Numbered from the stretch's first letter, positions 1 through 6,889 are shown. The stretch is DNA of 11,819 nucleotides from JANRKF01 sp964519595 (GCA_964519595.1 CAZFJN010000049.1:1-11819); one strand, 5' to 3'. Made by a program: numbers and translations. Notes: generated by a model not told the origin, from the sequence alone.

Positions 1-148
1 TCCCATGTTGGTGGAGGATTATCTATATCACCATCTATCTATGATTGTCAATACCAACGCGCTGCTGTCTACTAACAGCGCTTGCAAGCTTTGGAAATGT
101 TTTGTATAAGGCCAGCTTAACATTGGCGGTTACGCTGTATTTAATCTC
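1..148. other. Unassigned sequence upstream of truncated lepA
   Basis: All six frames are closed by stops or too short to name a gene. LepA normally has about 185 more residues before the point where similarity starts, and none of them can be read here in any frame. The only suggestive piece is a 22-codon ORF from the ATG at 41, which begins MIVNTNALLSTNSA. That resembles the start of many flagellins, but it stops at 107-109 without the rest of the D0/D1 helix. The stretch could be a rearrangement junction, an assembly chimera at a contig end, or decayed sequence. Confidence 0.4.
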
Positions 149-1399
149 ATGACTGAATCTCCGGAATTACGTCCTCTTAAGGCTTTGCTCGTTGATAGCT
201 GGTATGATACTTACCTTGGCGTTATCATTCTGGTACGTGTATTTTCCGGCACTTTGACGCGGGGCATAAAAATCCGCATGATGAGCAACGGCAGCTCCTA
301 TAATGTTGATCAGCTTGGTTTTTTTACGCCGAAAAAAGTTCCGGTCGATAAAATATCGCCCGGCGAGGTCGGCTATATAATAACCGGCATCAAACAGGTG
401 GCTGATTGCAAAGTCGGCGACACTATAACCGAGGAACGCCGGCCGTGCGACGCGCCGCTTCCCGGTTTCAAGCCTTCACAATCGGTGGTTTTCTGCGGCC
501 TTTATCCTACTGACGCTTCTGAATTTGAGCATCTTAAGGATTCTCTTGGCAAATTACGTTTAAATGATGCCAGCTTCGAGTTTGAAACAGAAAGCTCAAC
601 GGCGCTTGGCTTTGGCTTCCGCTGTGGTTTTCTGGGAATGCTGCATCTGGAAATAATTCAGGAACGGCTGGAGCGCGAATTTGATCTTGATCTGATAACC
701 ACTGCGCCAAGCGTAGTTTATCGGCTGTATCTGACAGATGGCAACAGTATTGAGCTGCATAATCCGAATGACATGCCGGATGTCACTAAAATCGCGCATA
801 TCGAAGAGCCGTGGATTCGCGCCACTATCATGACGCCGGATGATTATCTGGGCAATATTCTGGCGCTATGCACTGAAAAACGCGGCATTCAGGAAACGCT
901 GACTTATGTCGGCGCGCGGGCGATGGTGGTTTATAAGCTGCCGCTCAACGAGGTGGTATTTGATTTTTATGATCGCCTGAAAAGCTGCTCAAAAGGCTAT
1001 GCCAGCTTTGATTACGAGCTTACTGATTATGCCGAGAGTGATCTGGTTAAAATGAATATATTGGTAAATGGTGAGCCGGTTGACGCGCTGGCCTTGATTG
1101 TCCACCGTTCGCAGGCTGATTTCCGTGGCCGCAGGCTGTGCGAACGTCTTAAAGACCTTATTCCTAAACATCTGTTTCCGATTCCAATTCAGGCGGCATT
1201 GGGCGGAAAAATAATCGCCCGCGAAACTATCTCAGCCTTACGCAAGGATGTTTTAGCAAAATGCTACGGCGGCGACATAACGCGCAAACGGAAATTGCTG
1301 GACAAGCAGAAAAAGGGCAAGAAAAAAATGCGCGAAATCGGCAATGTCAACATCCCGCAAAGCGCCTTCCTAGCCGCACTTAAAATGGGCGATGAGTAA
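149..1399 (+). CDS. lepA: Elongation factor 4 (LepA), missing the N-terminal GTPase domain
   Basis: LepA/EF4 is a ribosome-associated translational GTPase in the cytoplasm, linked to back-translocation or ribosome assembly. Similarity starts at about residue 9 (PLKALLVDSWYD) and runs to the end. The beta-barrel domain II, the GFRCGFLGMLHLEIIQERLE block at about 156-175, the later alpha/beta domains, and the LepA-specific C-terminal domain are all visible. That last domain has CYGGDITRKRKLLDKQKKGK and ends IPQSAFLAALKMGDE. The full protein is about 600 residues and this frame gives 416. The G1-G5 GTP-binding motifs are absent and are not found upstream in any frame. The ATG at 149 has no clear Shine-Dalgarno and lies only a few codons before the homology, so it is probably not a native start. 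The gene is either a broken copy or one cut by a misassembly. Family identity is certain; whether this form is functional is doubtful. Confidence 0.9.
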   Translation: MTESPELRPLKALLVDSWYDTYLGVIILVRVFSGTLTRGIKIRMMSNGSSYNVDQLGFFTPKKVPVDKISPGEVGYIITGIKQVADCKVGDTITEERRPCDAPLPGFKPSQSVVFCGLYPTDASEFEHLKDSLGKLRLNDASFEFETESSTALGFGFRCGFLGMLHLEIIQERLEREFDLDLITTAPSVVYRLYLTDGNSIELHNPNDMPDVTKIAHIEEPWIRATIMTPDDYLGNILALCTEKRGIQETLTYVGARAMVVYKLPLNEVVFDFYDRLKSCSKGYASFDYELTDYAESDLVKMNILVNGEPVDALALIVHRSQADFRGRRLCERLKDLIPKHLFPIPIQAALGGKIIARETISALRKDVLAKCYGGDITRKRKLLDKQKKGKKKMREIGNVNIPQSAFLAALKMGDE

Positions 1400-1427
1400 T
1401 GCAAAAAATTTATGAAGAGATAAGACA

Positions 1428-1562
1428 ATGATTAGAGAAGCATATAAAATATATAAAAGTGCTGTAAAAGCGGCAATTCACGAAATTGCTGAGGATCTGT
1501 ATGAAGCGAACATCATTTCTGAGCAAACAATGCGTGAGTTTGATGATTCATGTTTGATTTAA
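1428..1562 (+). pseudogene. Remnant of HigA/Xre-type antitoxin (N-terminal part only)
   Basis: A 44-codon ORF starts 28 bp after lepA, with a purine-rich GAAGAGATAAG just upstream of its ATG. Its second half, EDLYEANIISEQTMREFDDSCL, matches the pattern E.L...G.I...TMREFD.LCL. That pattern opens HigA-like helix-turn-helix antitoxins of HigB-type toxin-antitoxin pairs (from memory of the family). In those proteins this segment is followed by a linker (LTPV..LSP..I..R) and the DNA-binding helix-turn-helix. Here a TAA stop follows at once, and the in-frame sequence beyond it does not resume the family. No HigB-like toxin lies upstream. I read it as a decayed antitoxin; a short functional peptide cannot be excluded. 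Confidence 0.55.
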
Positions 1563-1742
1563 ACATTTAAACTGCCTCTTCTCTTTCCTTTGTTTTTCAA
1601 TTTTTATTTTTTCATGCTTAATGCATTTCTAAAGCGATTCTATTTATATTGAATTTTTATTTTCCATTTGCCAATCGCCTCTCTCCTTGCTACCTCTTTT
1701 CTCGCTATTTTTTTAACTTAATTTTCTAACAAGGAGCTGCTC

Positions 1743-1919
1743 ATGTCTAAAACTAGCGCGAAAATTGCTGAACTCGTTGAAACTTTCCAAACTGAAGATG
1801 CTAAATTTGAAGGCGGCAATGCTTCTGCCGGAACTCGCGCTCGCAAAGCGCTGATGGAAATTAAAAAAGCCTGTGACGCTCGCCGCAAAGAAATTCAGGA
1901 AAAGAAAAACGCAGCGTAA
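1743..1919 (+). CDS. Histone H1-like DNA-binding protein (Hc1 type)
   Basis: This is a 58-residue basic protein. Its core KFEGGNASAGTRARKALMEI, followed by a lysine/arginine-rich helix ending KEIQEKKNAA, closely follows the Hc1-like small histones known from chlamydiae and especially Bacteroidetes (KF..GNKAAGTRARKAL.EL...R.EIQ..KN). Such proteins bind DNA and help compact the nucleoid. A clean Shine-Dalgarno AAGGAG at 1731-1736 lies 6 nt before the ATG, so the start is secure. The gene stands alone, with a pyrimidine-rich leader of about 150 bp upstream and a palindromic repeat directly downstream. A single cysteine sits in the C-terminal helix. The family assignment is by motif recognition. 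Its presence in an alphaproteobacterium is unusual. Confidence 0.8.
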   Translation: MSKTSAKIAELVETFQTEDAKFEGGNASAGTRARKALMEIKKACDARRKEIQEKKNAA

Positions 1920-1933
1920 TTGTTTGATTATTG

Positions 1934-2046
1934 GATGATCAGGAATCAAGAGGATAATCAGATGATCAGTAATCAGATGATCAGATCATCTGTAAATTGG
2001 ATGATAAGATTGCCAAATTATCTGATTATCCGGTCATCTGATCATC
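1934..2046. repeat. Degenerate tandem and inverted repeat (GATGATCAG unit)
   Basis: AATCAGATGATCAG occurs twice perfectly (1956-1969 and 1971-1984), a 15-bp period. The whole block folds back on itself: GATGATCAG (1934-1942) pairs with 2038-2046, and GGATAATCAG (1952-1961) pairs with 2022-2031. A perfect 19-nt palindrome, CAGATGATCAGATCATCTG, lies at 1974-1992. The block starts 14 bp after the histone-like gene and runs into the assembly gap, so its true length is unknown. It could act as a terminator-like hairpin for that gene, but it has no T-tract visible. Confidence 0.8.
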
Positions 2047-2146
2047 NNNNNNNNNNNNNNNNNNNNNNNNNNNNNNNNNNNNNNNNNNNNNNNNNNNNNN
2101 NNNNNNNNNNNNNNNNNNNNNNNNNNNNNNNNNNNNNNNNNNNNNN
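2047..2146. other. Assembly gap (100 N)
   Basis: There are exactly 100 Ns, a conventional placeholder for a gap of unknown size. It directly follows a palindromic repeat, which probably caused the assembly break. Any reading frame drawn across it is artificial. Together with the flanking repeat it fills the spacer between the histone-like gene and the DUF378-like gene. Confidence 0.98.
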
Positions 2147-2153
2147 CTCATCT

Positions 2154-2190
2154 AAAAAAAATCCCGCTCTCCTTATTTGGGAGAGCGGGA
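2154..2190 (-). terminator. Rho-independent terminator of the DUF378-like gene
   Basis: A perfect 10-bp GC-rich stem, CCCGCTCTCC (2163-2172) with GGAGAGCGGG (2180-2189), has a 7-nt loop and one more T-A pair. On the minus strand it is followed at once by eight Ts (the A-run 2154-2161). It lies about 30 bp past the stop of the minus-strand gene. A second T-run on the plus strand (2196-2201) follows after 5 nt, so it may also stop transcription arriving from the gap side. Confidence 0.9.
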
Positions 2191-2221
2191 GTCGGTTTTT
2201 TATATGTGCTTGGTTACTTTA

Positions 2222-2413
2222 TTACGCAGGCTTTTTAATCAGCGTAGTATAAGTAGTAAGCAACATATACACGCCTGATAAGCCCACCAGCACATTCACC
2301 ATCGGGCTTATAGGGCCAAACAGTGTGCCAATAATGTCAACGTGCAACCATGAAGTAAATCCAACATTAGTAGCGCCGACGATCACCAGCAAAAGTGCGA
2401 TCTTGTGAAACAT
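2222..2413 (-). CDS. Small two-helix membrane protein, DUF378 (YuzA-like)
   Basis: The protein has 63 residues. An N-terminal hydrophobic helix (about 5-20, with the family-like pattern L.LVIVGATN.G) is followed by a short loop with a GTLFGP motif. A second hydrophobic helix (about 37-57, VNVLVGLSGVYMLLT) precedes a basic C-terminus, KKPA. This matches the DUF378 family of small inner-membrane proteins, whose function is unknown. A good Shine-Dalgarno, AGGGAGAGG on the minus strand, lies just before the ATG. A strong terminator follows, so it is probably a single-gene transcript. It is separated from its upstream neighbour on the plus strand by a 231-bp divergent spacer. Confidence 0.8.
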   Translation of the reverse strand: MFHKIALLLVIVGATNVGFTSWLHVDIIGTLFGPISPMVNVLVGLSGVYMLLTTYTTLIKKPA

Positions 2414-2644
2414 AGCGTTAACCTCTCCCTTCAGTTGTTATGCGATTGAAAATAATTTCCAACCGTAATTTAACACTATCATCATATGACAAAAAATGCA
2501 ACAAAAATCGCATGTTGCAACGCGTCAAAAATTAGACTGAGAGCGGTTTTCCATGATTTTTATTTCGAGATCGGAATGAAATAATCGGCTTTTTAAAATG
2601 ATTTTTCTGTAGCTTGTCGCTTACTATTGTGATAGCTTGCTGCG

Positions 2645-3448
2645 ATGCAATATTTACGAATAATTTTATCTTTATTTGTTGTTTTTTATTATCTGGCCGC
2701 GCCTTCTTCTGCAACGGCGCAGGGCGATTCTGTTATAACTATTGCTGCTGATAGCTGGTGTCCAATAAATTGCGCGCGTCCGGAATCACGACTCGGAGTT
2801 GGCATTGATTTGGCGAAAGCTGTTTTCGAACCGCTTGGCTTTAAAATTGAATATAAGATCATGCCGTGGAGCGAGGCTCTTGATAAAGTCCGCGCCGGAG
2901 AAATTGACGCGGTTATTGGCGCGAGCAGATATGATGACGCAAAGCTGATTTTTCCACGCTACCATATTTATGACATCAGCGATGATTTCTATGTTCTAAA
3001 AGGCAATAGCTGGCGTTTTCAAGGCGTGCATACGCTAAAGGGCAGAAAGCTTGGCATAATAGAAGATTATGGTTATGGTCCGGCAATCAGCGAATATATT
3101 CGTAATAATAAAACAAAGCCGGAATTAATTCAGCAGGCAACAGGCGATAAGGCTCTGCTCGACAATATCAGAAAATTGCAAAATCGGGAAATTGACGTAA
3201 TTGTCGAAACGCGTCCGGTTATGGAATATACAATCAGCAAAATACAGCCGGGCGGAAGGCGTCTTGATGATAAAATCGAATGGGCAGGCAGCTCGCCGCA
3301 AGCGCCGGTATTTTTGGCTTTTTCTCCTTCATTGGCGCAATCAAAAACCATGGCCGCGCAGTTTGATGCTGGAATAAAGCGCCTTGAATCTGAAGGAAAA
3401 CTGGAGGGTTTTTACCGCGCCTATGGCCTTTCCTTGACTGAGCGCTAG
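2645..3448 (+). CDS. Periplasmic solute-binding protein, amino-acid (SBP_bac_3) type
   Basis: This 267-residue protein has a clear Sec signal peptide (hydrophobic core about 5-19, likely cleavage after A23-T-A25). The mature part follows the type-2 periplasmic binding fold. It opens with VITIAADSWCP, followed by GVGIDLAKAVFEPLGFKIEY (second-strand helix), a DAVIGASR segment, and the TLKGRKLGIIEDYGYG hinge region. It ends with a LEGFYRAYGL helix typical of SBP family 3. Two cysteines at 39 and 43 could form a disulfide near the ligand cleft. Such proteins feed polar amino acids or similar small solutes to an ABC importer, but no permease or ATPase gene is adjacent, so the ligand and partner are unknown. 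It could also be a sensing or enzymatic homologue. dapF starts 23 bp after it on the same strand. No Shine-Dalgarno is obvious; the start was chosen because the signal peptide begins there. Confidence 0.85.
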   Translation: MQYLRIILSLFVVFYYLAAPSSATAQGDSVITIAADSWCPINCARPESRLGVGIDLAKAVFEPLGFKIEYKIMPWSEALDKVRAGEIDAVIGASRYDDAKLIFPRYHIYDISDDFYVLKGNSWRFQGVHTLKGRKLGIIEDYGYGPAISEYIRNNKTKPELIQQATGDKALLDNIRKLQNREIDVIVETRPVMEYTISKIQPGGRRLDDKIEWAGSSPQAPVFLAFSPSLAQSKTMAAQFDAGIKRLESEGKLEGFYRAYGLSLTER

Positions 3449-3471
3449 ATAGTAAGCATAATTGCGCTGTT

Positions 3472-4404
3472 ATGACAGTTAATTTTATAAAAATGAACGG
3501 CGCGGGCAATGATTTTGTCGTGATTGATTCGCGATCTGAATCTATTGCCTTATCTCCAGCGCAAATTCGCCTGCTGGCAGCGCGTGATAATAAGGAAACT
3601 AAAGGTTGTGATCAGCTGATTATTATTGGCAATGGTGCTGAGCAAAATAATTCTTCTGATAATAATTCTTCTGATAATGTTTCTTCTAAAAATAACGCTG
3701 CTGATAAAAGCAATGCAGGCAGCCAGGATAAAGGCAAAAAATCTGCCGCTGATATATTCATGCATATTTATAATTCCGATGCTACAGAAGCAGGAAATTG
3801 CGGTAATGCCACGCGCTGCATCGCCTGGTTGCTGATGGAAGAATCGGCGGCTGAAAATGTAACTATTCAAACCAAGTCGGGAATTTTAAATTGCAAGCGC
3901 GCTGGCAATATGCGAGTTACCGTCGATATGGGAAAACCGCGCTTCGCCAATTCTGAAATAAAGCTGGCTTCTGGAGTTGATCGTCATAATATTCCGATAT
4001 GTTATGGCGCATTAAAAAACGGCGTTGCCGTCGGAATGGGAAATCCTCATCTTGTCTATTTTGTCCCCACTGCTGATTGTGATGATATAGAAAAATACGG
4101 CGCGGCAATCGAAAATAATCATCAGGATATTTTTCCGGAAAAGGTGAATGTAAGCGCGGCTTTTATTATTGATCGCGCACATATTAAATTGCGCGTCTGG
4201 GAAAGAGGCGCTGGACTTACTCTTGCTTGCGGAACCGCCGCCTGCGCGACTTTGGTTGCGGCTTCGGAAAAAAATCTCACTGAGCGAAGCGCGGAAATAA
4301 TCATGCCGGGCGGAAATTTATTTATCAAATGGCGAGAATCTGACAATCATGTGTTGATGAGCGGACCAGTTGCGCTGGAATTTAAGGGATCAGCTCATGT
4401 CTGA
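3472..4404 (+). CDS. dapF: Diaminopimelate epimerase
   Basis: DapF converts LL- to meso-diaminopimelate, the precursor of lysine and of the peptidoglycan cross-link, in the cytoplasm. The N-terminus MTVNFIKMNGAGNDFVVIDS is canonical. Both catalytic cysteines are present: C110 in EAGNCGNATRC and C253 in LACGTAACA. The substrate-binding Glu-Arg in VWERG (about 244-245) and GNPH (190-193) are kept. The protein is 310 residues against about 275 in the family. The excess is a Ser/Asn/Asp/Lys-rich, low-complexity insertion at about residues 55-91. It lies between the D-Q-L-I-I-I strand and the strand leading to C110, and is encoded by a 15-bp tandem repeat. The catalytic core looks intact, so the enzyme is probably active with a flexible surface loop. 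It overlaps the next gene by 8 bp, which indicates co-transcription and likely coupling. Confidence 0.95.
   Translation: MTVNFIKMNGAGNDFVVIDSRSESIALSPAQIRLLAARDNKETKGCDQLIIIGNGAEQNNSSDNNSSDNVSSKNNAADKSNAGSQDKGKKSAADIFMHIYNSDATEAGNCGNATRCIAWLLMEESAAENVTIQTKSGILNCKRAGNMRVTVDMGKPRFANSEIKLASGVDRHNIPICYGALKNGVAVGMGNPHLVYFVPTADCDDIEKYGAAIENNHQDIFPEKVNVSAAFIIDRAHIKLRVWERGAGLTLACGTAACATLVAASEKNLTERSAEIIMPGGNLFIKWRESDNHVLMSGPVALEFKGSAHV
3646..3705 (+). repeat. 15-bp tandem repeat inside dapF
   Basis: Four contiguous 15-bp units lie at 3646-3660, 3661-3675, 3676-3690 and 3691-3705. The first two are identical (AATAATTCTTCTGAT) and the others are degenerate. They encode NNSSD, NNSSD, NVSSK and NNAAD, so the frame is kept. 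The array accounts for about half of the extra loop in DapF; the adjoining Lys/Ser/Asn-rich codons may be older, decayed units. Confidence 0.9.
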
Positions 4405-5713
4405 TTTATCTTCTGTAGAATCTAATGCTGTATCATATAATGTAGAATCTACGCCGCCTGTAGAGTCCGACGCGGTGGAAGTCATTAATTTTGGCTGTCG
4501 CCTTAATATTTACGAAGGCGAGGTTATTCGCCGGAAAGCACAGGAAGCTGGCTTAAAATCAGCGCTGATTTTTAATGGTTGCGCGGTAACTGCCGAGGCG
4601 GAAAGGCAATTGCGGCAGGCTATTCGCAAGGCCAGAAGGCAGCAGCCGGAAGCGAAAATAATTGTTACTGGCTGCGCGGCGCAGATAAATCCGGAAAACT
4701 ACGCAACAATGAAAGAAGTTGATAAAGTTATCGGCAATGAAGAAAAGCTACATAGTAAAGGCTATGAATTCATTGAAAACAGCAGCGAGAAAGCCTTGGT
4801 AAATGACATAATGTCAGTGAAAGAAACCGCCGCGCATCTTATTTCATCTTTTGAAGGCAAGGCGCGGGCTTTTGTGCAAGTGCAGAATGGTTGCGATCAT
4901 CGTTGCACTTTTTGCATTATTCCGTTCGGACGTGGAAATTCACGCAGCGTTCCAATTGGCGAGATTGTTACGCAGACGAAATTATTAGTCAGCAGCGGTT
5001 ATCAGGAAATAGTGTTAACCGGAGTTGACATTTCTGATTATGGCAAGGATTTGCCAGGAGCGCCTAATCTTGGCCAGATGATGCGAAGATTGCTGGCGAT
5101 GATTCCGCAATTGCCGCGCCTTCGCCTTTCTTCAATTGACGCGGTGGAAGTTGATGATGATTTACTTGCCCTTATTGCTGATGAACCGCGCCTGATGCCG
5201 CATTTTCATCTCAGTATACAATCTGGCGATGATATGATTTTAAAACGAATGAAACGGCGGCATAATCGCGCAGATATAGTAAAATTCTGTCGTAATGTTC
5301 GTGAATTAAGGCCAGATGCGGTATTCGGCGCAGATATAATCGCCGGATTTCCAACTGAAAATGAAGAGATGTTTCAGAACACACTTCGTCTGGTTGAAGA
5401 AGTTGGCATTGCTTATCTGCATGTTTTTCCATATTCAGCGCGCGCAGGAACTCCGGCCGCTAAAATGCCGCAAGTTCCTCTTAAAATCCGCAAGGAACGC
5501 GCTTCTTTACTAAGAGAAGCTGGAAAAAAACAACTTGCCATATATCTGCAATCACGCATCGGCAAAAAAGAAAAAATAATAATGGAACAACCACAAATTG
5601 GCCGCAGCGAAGGATTCGCGCTTGTTCATCTGAATAAAAAACAGCAAGTAGGAAGCATCGTCGCAGCGCAGATTTGTTCAGCTGACATTGACCACTTGCA
5701 GGCGGTTTGTTAG
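4397..5713 (+). CDS. mtaB: tRNA methylthiotransferase, MtaB-like radical SAM enzyme
   Basis: This enzyme family adds a methylthio group to adenosine derivatives such as t6A37 in tRNA, using two [4Fe-4S] clusters. From the ATG at 4397 the protein has 438 residues. The N-terminal methylthiotransferase domain carries its three cluster cysteines, C34 (NFGCRLN), C62 (NGCAVT) and C93 (TGCAAQ). The radical SAM motif CDHRCTFC is at C166, C170 and C173. Downstream blocks such as HLSIQSGDD and GADIIAGFPTE are typical. The C-terminal 60 residues look like a short TRAM-type RNA-binding domain. The FGCRLN form favours MtaB over MiaB or RimO. An ATG 27 bp upstream is also in frame. I prefer 4397 because AAGGGA lies 8 nt before it and the short 8-bp overlap with dapF is typical. 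The first 28 residues are a repeat-derived Val-Glu-Ser tail. Confidence 0.9.
   Translation: MSDLSSVESNAVSYNVESTPPVESDAVEVINFGCRLNIYEGEVIRRKAQEAGLKSALIFNGCAVTAEAERQLRQAIRKARRQQPEAKIIVTGCAAQINPENYATMKEVDKVIGNEEKLHSKGYEFIENSSEKALVNDIMSVKETAAHLISSFEGKARAFVQVQNGCDHRCTFCIIPFGRGNSRSVPIGEIVTQTKLLVSSGYQEIVLTGVDISDYGKDLPGAPNLGQMMRRLLAMIPQLPRLRLSSIDAVEVDDDLLALIADEPRLMPHFHLSIQSGDDMILKRMKRRHNRADIVKFCRNVRELRPDAVFGADIIAGFPTENEEMFQNTLRLVEEVGIAYLHVFPYSARAGTPAAKMPQVPLKIRKERASLLREAGKKQLAIYLQSRIGKKEKIIMEQPQIGRSEGFALVHLNKKQQVGSIVAAQICSADIDHLQAVC
4415..4477 (+). repeat. Degenerate 18-bp repeat in the methylthiotransferase N-terminus
   Basis: GTAGAATCT-type segments recur at 4415, 4442 and 4460. They give VESNAV, VESTPP and VESDAV, with a 9-bp insert between the first and second copy. 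All spacings are multiples of nine, so the frame is preserved. The encoded tail precedes the conserved fold and is probably disordered. Confidence 0.65.
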
Positions 5714-5728
5714 TAGAAATAAATGATA

Positions 5729-5909
5729 GTTAAGAGGTTGCTGGTTGATTAGAGGTTGCTGGTTGCTGGTTAAGTAAGGTTGTTGTTGGTTTTAAAGTGC
5801 TTGGTGCATAGTGCATGGTTAAGCAAGCAAGATAAACAAAACTCCTCCTTAACCAGCAACCAGCAACTAGCAACCAGCAACCTCTTAATCAACCAGCAAC
5901 TCCTTAACC
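5729..5909. repeat. Long inverted repeat built of GGTTGCTGGTT units, mtaB-ftsY spacer
   Basis: The left arm 5729-5774 and right arm 5848-5909 are imperfect reverse complements. The inner 19 bp are perfect (5756-5774 against CTTAACCAGCAACCAGCAA at 5848-5866). A further 15 bp pair perfectly farther out (5737-5751 with 5886-5900). Within each arm the motif GGTTGCTGGTT is tandemly repeated, and the right arm has about 14 bp more of it. The 73-nt loop contains a short GTGCAT duplication. In RNA this would be a large hairpin between the two genes. Its lack of a T-tract argues against a simple intrinsic terminator. Confidence 0.9.
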
Positions 5910-5929
5910 AAAAACCCCTTTTATTTCTC

Positions 5930-6841
5930 ATGAATCTACTGCTCAGATTAAAAAACGGCTTATCAAAATCATCACATAAAATTGCTTCCGGAGTCGCGGC
6001 AATTTTTACCAAGCGCAAGCTTGATGAAGCCATGCTTGAAGAGCTTGAGGAGCTGCTTATTACCTCAGATATTGGCGCTGCTGTTGCGGCGGAAATAACT
6101 GCTTCAATAAGCCGCGAACGACTTGGCCGCGATATTTCCTCAGAAGAAGTTCGGCAATTTCTGGCAGATAAAATAGCCGCGCAGCTTTCCTCCTCTTCTC
6201 CTTCTTCTCTGCTGATAAATGGTGTTAAGCCGCTGGTTATCTTAGTAGTCGGCGTAAATGGCAACGGCAAAACAACCACAATTGGCAAGCTCGCCGCAAA
6301 ATTCAAGGCAGATGGTAAAAAAATAATGCTGGCGGCGGCAGATACATTCCGCGCCGCCGCAGTTGAACAGCTTCAGGAATGGGCGAGGCGCTCGGACATA
6401 AAAATCATCTCCGGCGCGCATGAAGCAGATCCGGCCAGCGTGGCATTCACCGCATATCAACAAGCACAGGCAGAGGAAATTGACATTCTGCTTATAGACA
6501 CCGCCGGACGTTTGCATAACAAGGCAAATCTGATGTCTGAGCTGGCGAAAATCTCGAAGGTACTTAAAAAAATTGATGAAAAAGCTCCGCATCATGTCCT
6601 TATGGTTCTCGATGCCACAACCGGACAAAATGCCATAGCACAATTAACCGCCTTCAAAGAAATGATTCAGGTAAACGGCCTTATCGTTACTAAACTAGAC
6701 GGAACAGCCAAAGGCGGCATAATAGTAGCGCTTTCTAAACAATTCTCCATTCCAATTCACGCAATCGGCGTTGGCGAAGGAATAGAAGATTTACAACCAT
6801 TTCAAGCCGCTGACTTTGCCAGAAATTTAGTTGGACTGTAA
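5930..6841 (+). CDS. ftsY: Signal recognition particle receptor FtsY
   Basis: FtsY is the membrane-associated GTPase that docks SRP-ribosome complexes at the Sec translocon. The 303-residue protein starts with an amphipathic basic helix (MNLLLRLKNGLSKSSHKIASG) suited to lipid binding. It continues with the four-helix N domain (LDEAMLEELEELLITSDIG) and then the G domain. The G1 P-loop is GVNGNGKTTTIGKLA, followed by the DTFRAAAVEQL insertion-box motif, G3 DTAGR, G4 TKLDGTAKGG, and the closing GVGEGIEDLQPF. It lacks the long acidic A domain, as in many alphaproteobacteria. An in-frame ATG at 5780 would add 50 residues, but these only translate the inverted repeat, so I place the start at 5930. 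No Shine-Dalgarno is visible there. Confidence 0.93.
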   Translation: MNLLLRLKNGLSKSSHKIASGVAAIFTKRKLDEAMLEELEELLITSDIGAAVAAEITASISRERLGRDISSEEVRQFLADKIAAQLSSSSPSSLLINGVKPLVILVVGVNGNGKTTTIGKLAAKFKADGKKIMLAAADTFRAAAVEQLQEWARRSDIKIISGAHEADPASVAFTAYQQAQAEEIDILLIDTAGRLHNKANLMSELAKISKVLKKIDEKAPHHVLMVLDATTGQNAIAQLTAFKEMIQVNGLIVTKLDGTAKGGIIVALSKQFSIPIHAIGVGEGIEDLQPFQAADFARNLVGL

Positions 6842-6889
6842 TTTTTTGTATAGTTATTTGTATAATTACTTGTTTAATTATTTGTATTA
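6842..6889. repeat. 12-bp tandem repeat after ftsY
   Basis: Four contiguous 12-bp units follow the ftsY stop directly: 6842-6853, 6854-6865 (TTATTTGTATAA), 6866-6877 (TTACTTGTTTAA) and 6878-6889 (TTATTTGTATTA). The period is exact, with one to three changes between neighbours. The array is pure AT/GT with no stem. It begins the 248-bp spacer before the flagellin gene; the rest of that spacer is AT-rich, with no other recognisable element. Confidence 0.85.

Noticed and set aside
1920..2252. Open frame running through the repeat and the N gap
   Set aside because: It crosses 100 unknown bases and low-complexity repeat, and the part past the gap is antisense to a real terminator and a real gene.
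3626..3870. Overlapping frames on both strands of dapF
   Set aside because: They are by-products of the 15-bp repeat and biased codon use, and none resembles a protein family.
5729..5909. Possible CRISPR-like array
   Set aside because: Units are about 11 bp, contiguous and inverted, with no regular unique spacers and no cas genes.
5780..5929. 50-residue N-terminal extension of FtsY
   Set aside because: It translates the inverted repeat (Asn/Gln/Leu-rich), whereas FtsY homology and its amphipathic helix begin at 5930.
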